DNA of 64,000 bases from JAKACA01 sp963735115 (GCA_963735115.1 CAVTJR010000002.1:1-64000), one strand, 5' to 3'. Shown: positions 51,507-60,468, numbered from the stretch's first letter. Program-made: numbers and translations. The notes: generated by a model from the sequence alone, not told the origin.

Positions 51507-52925
51507 TCAAGCGGCAGCCGGCAGCTGCTCGTGCAGTGGCAGCCGGACCGCCTCGTGGTCGCCCCCGAGAGCGAGCACCTCCTCGAAGCCCTCGCGCAGG
51601 CACTCCATGAACACGGCGTCGTCGGGCACGGCGGCGGTGTCCACCGAGACTCCGACGCAGCAGGTGCCGTCGTACGACAACAGGGTTAGATTCGCCGCCG
51701 CCCCGATGGTGGGGCCAAAGGGGGTGTAGCGCTCCATGCGGGCACCCCCTAGGTAGACGGGGAAGGCGAAGCCGGGGACGTCGCTCGCCACGAAGTCGAC
51801 GTGCTTCAGCATGCTGCCGACTACCGCCGGAGGCAACAGGTTGAGCCCTGCGGCGATGGCGTTCGTGAAGCCGAGCGAGCGCTCCTCTCGCGCCGTCCTG
51901 CAGAGCCGATGAATCTCGCCGATGCGGGTGGACGGGTCCGGGTTGGATACCGGGACGACGAAACGTATGAGGGTGATCCGGTTGCCGCCGAGGGGGTCCT
52001 TCGGCGTCCTGATGCTGATGGGCAGGGTGACGCGCAGCGTCTTGACGTCGGCCTCGTGCCGTTCGTGGTACCGGCGCAAACCGCCGGTGACCGCCGCCAT
52101 GAAGCCGTCGTTGATCGTGCCGCCGGCAGCAGCTGCCGCACGTTTCAGGTCACGTGTCTCCACCTCGACCATGTCGAGATGACGACCGAGCCCTCGCGCC
52201 GTCATGATCGGCGAGAGGGTTTCGCGGACCGGCGCCACCGTGCGGCCGATGGAGCGGGCCGTTTCGAGGGCCGAATTGAAGCTTCGCAGCGGCCAGAAGG
52301 CACCGTGCACGGCCGATGGCAGCGCTGACCACGCCCGCTCTGCGACGAATTCGGACATCCGTAGCAGGCTCCAGGCGAGACTCTCACGGATGAGCGCAGG
52401 GTTGTCGAGGCGCTCTCCAGCCGGAGCCTCTGGCATGGCGGCGACTGCAGCGAGATCCCGCTCGGTGTCGAAGAGCAGGAGGGCGAGCTGAATGCCTCCG
52501 ATGCCGTCGGTCAATGAGTGGTGGAGCTTCATGACAAGGGCGGCGCGGCCGCCCTCGATGTGCTCGATCAGGGTGAACTGCCAGAGCGGACGAGAGCGGT
52601 CGAACGCCGTCATCGCCTCTCGGCGGGCGAACTCCACGACGGTGGCGGACGTGTGTGGTGGGGGCGCCTCGATGCGGCGAAGGTGCCAGCTCATGTCGAA
52701 GCCGTCGTCGAAGGTCCAACGAGGCGTACCGACACGCCCGGGAGGCTCCAGCACGCGTTGGCGGAACATCGGGATCTGACGGGTGGCGTGCTCCAGCCGA
52801 TCGGTGAGCACCTCCCAGTCGGGGCTGTGCTCCAGCCAGGCGACGGCCACGACGGTCGACCGCAGGGCGGGGTCCCTCTCCATGTACCAGGAGAAGGCGT
52901 CAGTGTCTCGCATGAAGACGTCCAT
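51507..52925 (-). CDS. Wax ester synthase/diacylglycerol acyltransferase-like (WS/DGAT), third of three
   Basis: A 472-residue acyltransferase of a divergent subgroup. Its N-terminus reads MRDTDAFSWYMERDPALRS instead of the usual LSGLDA..., but the catalytic motif HHSLTDG, the RPLWQFTLIEHIEGG before it, NDGFMAAVTGGLRRYH and SDVPGFAFPVYLGGARM are all present. Substrate preference may differ from the two canonical copies. It leads the two-gene WS/DGAT operon and is divergent from the cyclase gene, with about 255 noncoding bases between them. Confidence 0.88.
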   Translation of the reverse strand: MDVFMRDTDAFSWYMERDPALRSTVVAVAWLEHSPDWEVLTDRLEHATRQIPMFRQRVLEPPGRVGTPRWTFDDGFDMSWHLRRIEAPPPHTSATVVEFARREAMTAFDRSRPLWQFTLIEHIEGGRAALVMKLHHSLTDGIGGIQLALLLFDTERDLAAVAAMPEAPAGERLDNPALIRESLAWSLLRMSEFVAERAWSALPSAVHGAFWPLRSFNSALETARSIGRTVAPVRETLSPIMTARGLGRHLDMVEVETRDLKRAAAAAGGTINDGFMAAVTGGLRRYHERHEADVKTLRVTLPISIRTPKDPLGGNRITLIRFVVPVSNPDPSTRIGEIHRLCRTAREERSLGFTNAIAAGLNLLPPAVVGSMLKHVDFVASDVPGFAFPVYLGGARMERYTPFGPTIGAAANLTLLSYDGTCCVGVSVDTAAVPDDAVFMECLREGFEEVLALGGDHEAVRLPLHEQLPAAA

Positions 52926-53180
52926 CTCGGTCTCCTGTCCGGTAGCTCAGCGTCACTGCCGCAGCTGTGAGCCGCAACTCTGAGAAAAGCCTCCTCTTGT
53001 CGCAGCGGCGGGGGAAGAGGCGAACGTCACAATTCCCGACTGGAGCAGCTTGGCCGGCGACCCCTCGCCACATCGACGGTGACGCCGGAGGTCGATCACC
53101 AGGCGGACGATGTCGTGAACCGTGTGGGCGCCTCTCGGCGACAGGGCCGTTGCAAAATGGCCGCGGAGTAGATTCGGGCC

Positions 53181-55205
53181 GTGCCGGGAGATCATCGCCA
53201 GCTGGCCGCCATGATGCTCACCGACATGGTCGGCTACTCCTCGCTGACCCAGCGGGACGAGAAGCTCGCCCTCGAGCTCGCCCGTGAGCAAGACCACATC
53301 GTCCGGGCCACCGCCGCAACCTTCGGAGGGCGCACCGTGAAGTCGCTCGGCGACGGTGTCCTCGTGGAGTTCGCGAGCGCCCTCGACGCCGTGAAGTGCG
53401 CCCTCGAGATACAGAACGCCATCGACGAGCGCAATTCGGCTGCCGAAGGCGAGCACGTCGCGCTCCGGATCGGTGTCCACCTCGGCGATGTCGTCCATAG
53501 GGACGAGGACGTCTTCGGCGATGCCGTCAACATCGTCGCCCGCATCGAGCCACACGCCGACCACGGCGGAGTCTGCGTCTCCCAGCAGGTCTACGACCAA
53601 GTCCACAACAAGCTGGAAGCATCGTTTCGCTCCATCGGGAGCCCGAAGCTGAAGAACATCGAAACCGCTATCGAGCTCTACAAGGTCGCCCCGGCCTCCG
53701 CGCCCTCTCCTACCGGCGCCCGAGCGTCACCACCTCAACTCGACGAAAGCCTCCGTCGCATCGTCGTCCTGCCATTTGCCAACATCAGCTCAGACTCCGC
53801 CGACGAGTACTTCGCCGACGGCATGACGGAGGAGCTCATCGAAAAACTCGCCCATGTCTCGGGGCTTCGCGTCATCGCCCGCACGACCGCCATGCACTAC
53901 AAGAACAGTCAGGAGACCGCCCTCGAGATCGGCCGCACCCTTCGCGTCGGCATGGTGCTCGAATGCAGCGTGCGAAAGGCCAACAAGCGCGTCCGCATCA
54001 CCGCCCAGCTGATCGAGACGGGCTCGGAGGAACACCTCTGGGCGGCGCGCTACGACCGTGACCTCGATGACGTCTTCGCCATTCAAGACGACATCGCTGG
54101 CCAGATCGCGGAGGCGATATCCGCCCATGTCGAGGGGCTCGGGGGAGCGGTCTCCCTCTCGGCGGCTCCCGCCCAACAGGACACAACCGACCTCGAGGCC
54201 TACACCGACTTTCTGCAGGGACGGAAGCTGCTTCGCGACAAGGTCTCGGAGGGCACAATTCGCCAGGCGCTCACCTTCTTCGAGAAAGCGGTCGGCCGCG
54301 ATCCCGACTTCGCCCGCGCCCGAGTGGGTGCTGCGGAGTGCTACTTGTGGCTCGGGGCCGAAGGCTCCTGGCCACTCGCCGACTCGACGAGGCGGGCCAA
54401 GGAAGAGCTCGCGACAGCCCTCGCCGAGAACGACGCTCTCGCAGAGGCTCACTCGGCCCTCTCCGGCATGATGCTCGGTGAGGACGACTTGGCGACGGCG
54501 GAGCGGGAGGCCCGCCGTGCCCTCGATCTCAACCCCAGCTTCTCCGATCCCTACCGTTGGCTGGCGCAGCTCGAAGCGGGCGCCGGCAACATCAACGAGG
54601 CCGTGCGGCTGCTCGAGGACGCGTACGGGCTCGACCCGCTCGACGTCAATGTCATCGCTTTCCTCGGGCGTGCCTACTTCTACGCCGGACGCGAGGGGGA
54701 CGCTCTTGAGCACTGGGAGAAGACGGCCCCGCTGGTGGCGTTTCGAACGCACGCCTACTGGACCGAGTACTACCTCAGCCATCAGGACTACACCAAGGCG
54801 GAGGAGAGCTTTCACGAAATGGAGCGCCTGCGTCCCGACAGCGTGTGGGTGCTCACGTACCGTGGGTTTCTTGCGGCACGGCAAGGAGATAGGGAGACCG
54901 CCGGACGATGCATCGAGGCTCTCGACGAGCTCGAACGGCACGGAGTCCTCACCTGCTTCTTCGCAGGGTTCGTGCATTTCGCGCTCGGCGAGATGGATGC
55001 GTTCTTCGAGTGCCTGGAGCGGGCCTTAGCGCTCCATTCGCTACCTCTGCTCGAGCTGAGGTGGTCGCCGCTCTATGAAAAAGCCAGAAGCGACCCCAGG
55101 TACCACGATCTCATGCGGAGACAGCTGAGCCTCAGGCCAGCGAGCGAAGAGCTCACCCCGGGCCCGGCAGCATCGCAGGCGAGCAGCTCGCCGCTCCACC
55201 AGTAG
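53181..55205 (+). CDS. Class III adenylate/guanylate cyclase with TolB-like and TPR domains
   Basis: A 674-residue soluble regulator. The cyclase domain (residues 1-165) has MLTDMVGYS with metal Asp 15, TVKSLGDG with Lys 54 and Asp 58, and the GDAVNIVAR transition-state segment, so it looks catalytically complete. Next comes a TolB/FlgO-like segment (RRIVVLPFANISSDSADEYFADGMTEELI, about 195-310), then TPR-like helical repeats to the end. It should make a cyclic nucleotide in response to a peptide or protein bound by the repeats. GTG 53181 is the only start near the domain edge. No helix-turn-helix is present. Confidence 0.88.
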   Translation: MPGDHRQLAAMMLTDMVGYSSLTQRDEKLALELAREQDHIVRATAATFGGRTVKSLGDGVLVEFASALDAVKCALEIQNAIDERNSAAEGEHVALRIGVHLGDVVHRDEDVFGDAVNIVARIEPHADHGGVCVSQQVYDQVHNKLEASFRSIGSPKLKNIETAIELYKVAPASAPSPTGARASPPQLDESLRRIVVLPFANISSDSADEYFADGMTEELIEKLAHVSGLRVIARTTAMHYKNSQETALEIGRTLRVGMVLECSVRKANKRVRITAQLIETGSEEHLWAARYDRDLDDVFAIQDDIAGQIAEAISAHVEGLGGAVSLSAAPAQQDTTDLEAYTDFLQGRKLLRDKVSEGTIRQALTFFEKAVGRDPDFARARVGAAECYLWLGAEGSWPLADSTRRAKEELATALAENDALAEAHSALSGMMLGEDDLATAEREARRALDLNPSFSDPYRWLAQLEAGAGNINEAVRLLEDAYGLDPLDVNVIAFLGRAYFYAGREGDALEHWEKTAPLVAFRTHAYWTEYYLSHQDYTKAEESFHEMERLRPDSVWVLTYRGFLAARQGDRETAGRCIEALDELERHGVLTCFFAGFVHFALGEMDAFFECLERALALHSLPLLELRWSPLYEKARSDPRYHDLMRRQLSLRPASEELTPGPAASQASSSPLHQ

Positions 55206-55245
55206 CCCGCACCCGGGCCGCCGGTTGCGGCGGGCAGCTCAAGCC

Positions 55246-55584
55246 TCAGCTGGCGTCCGTCGCCCGCGCCGCCCGGCTCGCCTGCACCGTCGCGAGGCCG
55301 AGCAAGGCGAGGAGCCATCCGGTGCCGATACGGAACAGGACGGTCTGGGCGTCGCGACCCGGCCTCGTCGCTGCGACGGCGATCGCGACGGTGACCGGGC
55401 CGAGGCCGGCGGCCGTCAACGCCGAAGCGGCGGCTTGGTGCCCGGCGAGCCAGGCCGCATCGCTGCGCAACGTCGACGGGATGCGGATGCCGGCGAGGAG
55501 GTTCCTTGGCAGCCGCCCCGCCGCCCCCAGGCGTCCGAGCACGACCACGATCACACCGGCGAAGCCGAACCGGATCGCCCTCAT
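55246..55584 (-). CDS. SdpI-like small membrane protein
   Basis: A 112-residue membrane protein with about three spans (FGFAGVIVVVLGRL, ALTAAGLGPVTVAIAV, IGTGWLLALLGLATV). The loop LLAGIRIPSTLRSDAAWLAGHQAAA matches the conserved SdpI/YhfL-type motif of immunity-like proteins. No toxin gene is adjacent. The start may be ATG 55584 or slightly upstream. It is divergent from the alpha/beta hydrolase gene. Confidence 0.75.
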   Translation of the reverse strand: MRAIRFGFAGVIVVVLGRLGAAGRLPRNLLAGIRIPSTLRSDAAWLAGHQAAASALTAAGLGPVTVAIAVAATRPGRDAQTVLFRIGTGWLLALLGLATVQASRAARATDAS

Positions 55585-55742
55585 CACGTGCCCCAGGCTA
55601 CAGCGATTCGCACGGCCAAGGACCTCGACGCCGCCAGCCAGATCGGCCGGTGCTGCCGGTTTGGGCGTCTCGCACCCGCCTGAGCTCCAGCGAGTGAGCA
55701 ACGGCAGCAGTACCTAGTCTTGGGGCCGGTGCGGTCGATGCG

Positions 55743-57029
55743 GTGGATGTGACACAGCCGTCCGGCGAGCGCGGTCGGGCTCGTCGCGAGCGGGCTCGTC
55801 GCGCCGTGGACCGTTTCCTGGCGGTCGTCTCGCTCGCGCTCGGGGCCGTCCCCGCTGCCCTCGCACGGGGGGCCCGCTCCCTCTCGAGGACATGGCGATT
55901 CGTCCGGGTCCCGCAGCTGCGGGCCGCCGAGCTGCAGCCGTTCCCGCCGCCGCCTCTGACGTTCTCGCTCCTCGCCCAGGTCGCCATGGAGCACGCCCTC
56001 ATGGCCGTGGCGATGTCGCCGAGCCGGTTCCCCGCAGCGTCCGACCTCGACCGCGTGGCGGACGAGGTCTATGCCGCACGCACCCTGTTCGGCGCCGAGG
56101 GGTGGCTCGACGACCCCGGCTCGTATCACCGGACCCCGCCGGCGCTCGAGGAGGACGACCTGACGTGGCACCGCGGCCGGGCGCTCGGGATCGCCTACGA
56201 GCAGATGAGTTTCGAAAGCCGGTTCGCTCCGCGATCGGGCGAGCCGGGGGCGCGGCGCTGGGAGTCGTACGCCGCCAACCACGTGGCTGCAGCCACCATC
56301 GTGCGGCACCGCGGTGCCGAGCGGCCGTGGCTCGTCTGCGTTCACGGCTTCTCCATGGGCTATCCGGTGATGGACTTCGCCGGCCTGCAAACCGCCCGGC
56401 TCCACCGCGAGCACGGCCTGAACGTGGCGCTGCCTGTTCTGCCGCTCCATGGTCCACGCAAGGTGACGCCGTTGAGCGGGGAGCCGTTTCTCTCCTTCGA
56501 GATGATGAACTCCGTCCACGGGCTCGCCCAGAGCGTCTGGGACGTCCGCCGGCTCGTCGGTTGGTTGAGGTCACAGGGCGCCACGTCCATCGGCCTCTAC
56601 GGCGTCTCGCTCGGGGCCTACGTCGTGGCCCTGTTGGCCGGCCTCGACCCCGGGTTCGAGGCGGTCGTGGCCGGCATCCCGGTCGTCGACCTACCCACGC
56701 TGTTCGCCGCCCACAGCCCGGTGCCGATCCGCCGGCTGGCCGATCGGCACGGGATACTCGGTACCGGGCCGGAGGTGGCTCACCACGTCGTCTCGCCGCT
56801 CGCCTTCAACACGACGATCGCCCACGACCGGCGTTTCATCTTCGCTGGCTACGGCGATCGCATGGCCTTCCCGAGCCAGGCCGTCAGCCTCTGGGAGCAC
56901 TGGAGCCGGCCGGCGATCTGCTGGTATCCGGGCAGCCACGTCGGGTATTTGTGGTCGCGGCCGGTGGCGAGGTTCCTCGACCGGTCGCTCACCACCGCCG
57001 GACTGACCGAGCGTGCATGGGCCGAATGA
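55743..57029 (+). CDS. Alpha/beta hydrolase family protein
   Basis: A 428-residue hydrolase. Residues 1-60 are basic with one hydrophobic stretch (FLAVVSLALGAVPAALA) that may anchor it to the membrane. The fold has VCVHGFSMG (oxyanion region), the nucleophile elbow GVSLGA and a final catalytic-His candidate in YPGSHVGYLW. The family resembles large actinobacterial esterases next to lipid genes. It sits just upstream of a PlsC-type gene on the same strand, so lipid remodelling is plausible. Confidence 0.8.
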   Translation: MDVTQPSGERGRARRERARRAVDRFLAVVSLALGAVPAALARGARSLSRTWRFVRVPQLRAAELQPFPPPPLTFSLLAQVAMEHALMAVAMSPSRFPAASDLDRVADEVYAARTLFGAEGWLDDPGSYHRTPPALEEDDLTWHRGRALGIAYEQMSFESRFAPRSGEPGARRWESYAANHVAAATIVRHRGAERPWLVCVHGFSMGYPVMDFAGLQTARLHREHGLNVALPVLPLHGPRKVTPLSGEPFLSFEMMNSVHGLAQSVWDVRRLVGWLRSQGATSIGLYGVSLGAYVVALLAGLDPGFEAVVAGIPVVDLPTLFAAHSPVPIRRLADRHGILGTGPEVAHHVVSPLAFNTTIAHDRRFIFAGYGDRMAFPSQAVSLWEHWSRPAICWYPGSHVGYLWSRPVARFLDRSLTTAGLTERAWAE

Positions 57030-57065
57030 CTCTGGCGCCGGAGCTGCTCCGGCGCGACAACGAAT

Positions 57066-58061
57066 GTGGTGGCACGTCTATCCGAGGGGTCACACGAAGA
57101 GGTCACGGGAACGGCGTCTGGCGCGCCGCGGTTGCTGGCGCCGCTGGAGCATCGGATGTCCGGGCTCCGCACCGGCCCGCAGCCGACCCGCGACCCTGAG
57201 TTCATCCGCCGCGTGACGCCTCCTATTGCGTGGCTGACCAGCTACTTCTCGCCCGAGGTGAGGGGACTCGAGCGCATACCGCTGAGCGGTCCCGTGCTCG
57301 TCGTCGGCAATCACTCGTGCCTCTTCTACATGCCCGACGTGTGGGTGGTCGGCCAGGCGCTCATCGCCCGACGAGGGCACGAGCGGCCAACGTACGCGAT
57401 GGGCTACGACCTCTTGTTCGCCGTTCCCGGTGTCAGCGGCTTCTTGCGCAAGGTCGGCGCCATCCCGGCGGCGTACGAGGAGGCCGAAGCGGCCCTACGG
57501 GAGGACGCTCAACTGCTCGTCTACCCCGGCGGCGACTGGGAGGCGTGCCGCCCGTGGAAAGACCGCAACCGCATCGACTTCGCCGCCCACCGCGGCTTCG
57601 TCAAGCTTGCGCTCAGGACCGGTGCTCCTGTCGTGCCGGTCGTCACGCACGGCAGCCACGACGCCGTCGTCGTGCTCAGCCGTGGCGAGGCCCTAGCCCG
57701 GGCAATGGGCCTGCACCACCTCCGGATCAAAGTGTTCCCCCTCGCCCTCGGGCCTCCCTTCGGCGTGACGTCGATGCTCTCGCCACCGCTGCCGTTGCCC
57801 TCCGCCATCACGGTGGAGTTCCTCCCGGCGCTCGACTGGACGCGCTTGGGGCCGCACGCCGCCTCCGACGACGGCGTCGTGGACGCCTGCTACGACGAGA
57901 TCACCGGCCTCATGCAAGACGCCCTCACGAGGATGCACCGCGAGAACCCACATCCGGTGGCGACCGGCATCGGGCGTCTGGCGCGGCACGGCCTCACCGG
58001 CCATACGAGAGGCCTTCCGTCCGTCGCCAAGGACGGGGCGCCCAGCGCCGGAAGCAGCTGA
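57066..58061 (+). CDS. Lysophospholipid acyltransferase family protein (PlsC/DAGAT-like)
   Basis: A 331-residue acyltransferase. VLVVGNHSCLFYMPD is a variant of the NHx4D block with seven residues between His and Asp, as in the actinobacterial branch, and LLVYPGGDWEACRPW is the glycerol-phosphate-binding block. It would transfer an acyl group to a lysophospholipid or related acceptor at the membrane. Several GTG codons near 57066 could start it. It lies 36 bases after the hydrolase gene and is probably cotranscribed. Confidence 0.83.
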   Translation: MVARLSEGSHEEVTGTASGAPRLLAPLEHRMSGLRTGPQPTRDPEFIRRVTPPIAWLTSYFSPEVRGLERIPLSGPVLVVGNHSCLFYMPDVWVVGQALIARRGHERPTYAMGYDLLFAVPGVSGFLRKVGAIPAAYEEAEAALREDAQLLVYPGGDWEACRPWKDRNRIDFAAHRGFVKLALRTGAPVVPVVTHGSHDAVVVLSRGEALARAMGLHHLRIKVFPLALGPPFGVTSMLSPPLPLPSAITVEFLPALDWTRLGPHAASDDGVVDACYDEITGLMQDALTRMHRENPHPVATGIGRLARHGLTGHTRGLPSVAKDGAPSAGSS

Positions 58062-58176
58062 CGCGGCCCGTGCAGCCGTGGCGGCGTCGCCCTCGGAGAT
58101 CGAGGATTGATTGGGATCGGCGTTGTGGCCCGGCACGACTCGGATACCCGAACCGATGCCTACGTAGGATCTGAGT

Positions 58177-58962
58177 ATGGCTCGGAAGCGCTACCTGCTT
58201 GACAACCAACAGGTCGAAGCAGGTGAGCGGTTCGATGCGCTGTCCCAGCTCTTCAACCCCTCGACATTCGGCCGCATGGATGCGCTCGGACTCTCTCGCG
58301 GTTGGCGAGTCTGGGAGGTAGGTGCCGGCGGCACCAGCGTGCCTTCCTGGATTGCGGCACGAACCAACGACTACGTATTGGCGACGGACATCGACACCTC
58401 GTGGCTTAATGGAGAGAACACTGCCTATGAGATCCGGCGTCACGACATCGGAACGGAACCAGCCCCCGCCGGCCGCTTCGACCTGGTCCACGCACGCCTG
58501 GTGCTTGTCCATGTGCCCGAACGAAGCGAGGCGCTTGCGACCATGATCGGTGCCCTCCGGCCAGGCGGCTGGCTGTTCCTCGAAGAGGCCGACCCAGGGC
58601 TGCAGCCGCTTGCCTGCCCGGACGAAGTCGGACCCCAACAGCATCTCGCCAACAAGCTCAAACTGGCGTTTCGGTCCCTGATGTCCGAACGGGGGGTGGA
58701 CCTCTCCTTAGGACGGACGCTTCCGAGACTGTTGAGATCCTCCGGTCTGATCGACGTGCAGTCCGATGCCTACTTCCCGATGGGAGGACCGGCATGCAAC
58801 GAACTCGAGAGGGCGACGGTCCTTCAAATCCGAGACCGCCTGATCTCAGCGGGACTGGCCACATTGGATGAGATCGAGCAGCACCTGGCCAACGTCGCCT
58901 CTGGCCAGCTCGATCTCGCGACCTCCCCGATGGTGTCGGCCTGGGCGCGCAAGCCGGAGTGA
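58177..58962 (+). CDS. Class I SAM-dependent methyltransferase
   Basis: A 261-residue methyltransferase. Motif I is VWEVGAGGTSVPSWIA with the acidic residue DIDTS at the end of strand 2, and FDLVHARLVLVHVPERSEAL and ALRPGGWLFLEE are motifs II and III. The N-terminal RYLLDNQQVEAGERFDALSQLFNP is common in UbiE-like methyltransferases of actinobacteria. The substrate is unknown. ATG 58177 fits the domain edge. Confidence 0.85.
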   Translation: MARKRYLLDNQQVEAGERFDALSQLFNPSTFGRMDALGLSRGWRVWEVGAGGTSVPSWIAARTNDYVLATDIDTSWLNGENTAYEIRRHDIGTEPAPAGRFDLVHARLVLVHVPERSEALATMIGALRPGGWLFLEEADPGLQPLACPDEVGPQQHLANKLKLAFRSLMSERGVDLSLGRTLPRLLRSSGLIDVQSDAYFPMGGPACNELERATVLQIRDRLISAGLATLDEIEQHLANVASGQLDLATSPMVSAWARKPE

Positions 58963-59044
58963 CGAGCTGAGTCGAGCGGTTGTCACTCCGCCGTCGTCTG
59001 GCTTCATGGGGGTTGCAATCAGGCGCCGGATTGTCCCTCGTGAG

Positions 59045-59248
59045 TTAATCAGAATCAGTGGCCGCCAGAGCCGGCTCCGTGCCAGTCTCCCGAGGGCCTG
59101 ACCACCGGGTCTCGACCCGACCCATCCTCCAGTACACGAGGGCGATCGACCAAACAAACACGAACAAGCCCACGATGGCGACGCCGGCCTTGTTGATGTT
59201 GAAGTCGGCCACGAAGTGCCAGAAACCGCCGTGGATGTGCAGCTCGTA
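59045..59248 (-). pseudogene. NiCoT nickel/cobalt permease C-terminal remnant
   Basis: The minus strand encodes YELHIHGGFWHFVADFNINK and AGVAIVGLFVFVW...VYWRMGRVETRW up to a stop at 59045. This corresponds residue for residue in pattern to the last span of the complete transporter at 45740 (ELHLRGHFW...INKAGFVIVGMFVVTW...IWRLGRVEERW). Upstream of codon 59248 the similarity ends abruptly and the DNA encodes the ArsR gene on the other strand. The remaining 300-plus residues of the permease are missing, so a deletion removed them. Confidence 0.78.
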
Positions 59249-59641
59249 CCTGCGGAGCGCGCGCATCGGCGGATCATCGACGGAGAGAAGGTCTGCCGAG
59301 CCATCGAAGGACTCGGCGACCCCGGGGTGGTCCAAGCTTGGGCACGGCGATTCAGCGTGCTCGCTGACCCGACGCGGTTGCGCCTCCTGATCTGCATCCA
59401 TGCGGCGGAACTGATCAGCGTCTCGGACCTGGCCGTCGCCGCCGACCTGAACGAGGACACGGTCTCGCAGACGCTCCGCTGCCTACGAGCGAATCAGACG
59501 GTGTTCACCGAGCGTGACGGGAGGGTGATCCGCTACCGGCTCGGCGATGACGTCATCCAGGAGCTCCTCGAGCGAGTCGGGTCGAGCATCTCTGATTATA
59601 ACTGTCATCGCCGAATGACGGTGCCGGATGCTTGTAGATGA
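59216..59641 (+). CDS. ArsR-family winged-helix metalloregulator
   Basis: A 141-residue protein (GTG 59216; GTG 59231 or 59237 are equally possible and would avoid most of the overlap with the permease remnant). The winged helix reads FSVLADPTRLRLLICIHAAELISVSDLAVAADLNEDTVSQTLRCLR followed by the wing ERDGRVIRYRL. The C-terminus SDYNCHRRMTVPDACR contains Cys and His that could bind metal. ArsR proteins of this kind often neighbour NiCoT permeases, so it was probably the Ni/Co sensor of the lost transporter. Confidence 0.82.
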   Translation: MPETAVDVQLVPAERAHRRIIDGEKVCRAIEGLGDPGVVQAWARRFSVLADPTRLRLLICIHAAELISVSDLAVAADLNEDTVSQTLRCLRANQTVFTERDGRVIRYRLGDDVIQELLERVGSSISDYNCHRRMTVPDACR

Positions 59642-59653
59642 ATCTCGTAGGAC

Positions 59654-60136
59654 CTAGCCGGCGTACTGGGCCGTCCACTCTCCGGCGACCTGACCGGTGA
59701 TGACGTTGAGCCGGTTCCAAGTGTTGATGAGCGCGATGTTCAGAACGAGGGCGACGAGCGCCGGTTCGTCGAAGTGCCTGGCGGCCATGTCCCACACGTC
59801 GTCGGGGACAGCGTCCGGTCGGTCGGCCAGGCGGGTGCCGGCCTCGCCGAGCGCCAGGGCTGCTCGTTGCGCTTCGTCGAAGTAGGGCGAGTCGCGCCAG
59901 GCGGCCAACGTGTGAAGCTGCTGGTCGGTGATGCCGTGCTTCTTGGCGGCGCGGCTGTGCATGTCGAGGCAGACGGCGCACCCGTTGATCTGGCTGGCGC
60001 GGGTTTCGACCAGGTCAACGGTCGACTGAGGCACGCCGGCCTTAGCGGCTGCTTCGTTGGCGACCTTGGCCACAGACAGCAGGGCGTCCATAGCTCCGGG
60101 GGCGCTCTGGGCGGGGTTCTGAATCCTGGGTTGCAT
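59654..60136 (-). CDS. Carboxymuconolactone decarboxylase/AhpD-like protein
   Basis: A 160-residue helical protein. The active-site motif NGCAVCLDMHSRAAKKHG has the CxxC pair and His of the alkylhydroperoxidase AhpD core, and the C-terminal ALVLNIALINTWNRLNV completes the fold. It would reduce peroxides or recycle a thiol partner. ATG 60136 has GGAAGGAAG upstream. It does not carry an encapsulin targeting peptide (ends AQYAG). Confidence 0.9.
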   Translation of the reverse strand: MQPRIQNPAQSAPGAMDALLSVAKVANEAAAKAGVPQSTVDLVETRASQINGCAVCLDMHSRAAKKHGITDQQLHTLAAWRDSPYFDEAQRAALALGEAGTRLADRPDAVPDDVWDMAARHFDEPALVALVLNIALINTWNRLNVITGQVAGEWTAQYAG

Positions 60137-60405
60137 GGGCTTCCTTCCTTTGGGGTTTGCACCGACTACGACCCCTCAGCGGGCCGAATTGTGACGGCCG
60201 ATCAGAGCGACACGATCGCGCGATACCCGCTCCGCGTGCGGCACACACTCCGTCGTAAGCGTTTGCTGCTGCTCGGGGGACTCACATAGGGACCGTGGCT
60301 CCCGACCCGGAGATCAGGGCTGGGGACGCGCCACTCCCCACTCCGCCGATACGGGACGGCCGAGACGCCCTCCGCCGTCGTGTCCGCCCGCCTCTGCGTA
60401 GTGCC
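60137..60405. other. Intergenic, no gene recognised
   Basis: The 331-base space between the AhpD-like gene and padR contains no coding sequence I can support. Its right end holds the padR promoter and operator. Its left end should contain the promoter of the leftward AhpD-like gene, but no clear boxes are visible. Confidence 0.6.
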
Positions 60406-60434
60406 TTGACACCGATGGAGCTAACCGTTATAGT
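60406..60434 (+). promoter_or_regulatory. padR operon promoter (TTGACA-N17-TATAGT)
   Basis: TTGACA at 60406-60411 and TATAGT at 60429-60434 with an ideal 17-base spacer. The -10 box lies in the middle of an inverted repeat, so transcription of padR and the exporter genes is probably repressible. Confidence 0.82.
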
Positions 60435-60449
60435 CTAACCGTTAGCTCC
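60417..60449. promoter_or_regulatory. Inverted-repeat operator for PadR
   Basis: GGAGCTAAC (60417-60425) and GTTAGCTCC (60441-60449) are perfect 9-bp arms, and inside them CTAACCGTTA occurs twice as a direct repeat. The element spans the spacer and -10 of the padR promoter, as expected for an autoregulated PadR system. Confidence 0.75.
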
Positions 60450-60468
60450 GCCAGAGGCAGGGGGTCTC

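Noticed and set aside
59654..60136. AhpD-like protein as an encapsulin cargo
   Set aside because: It ends in AQYAG without a targeting peptide and lies 20 kb from the shell gene.
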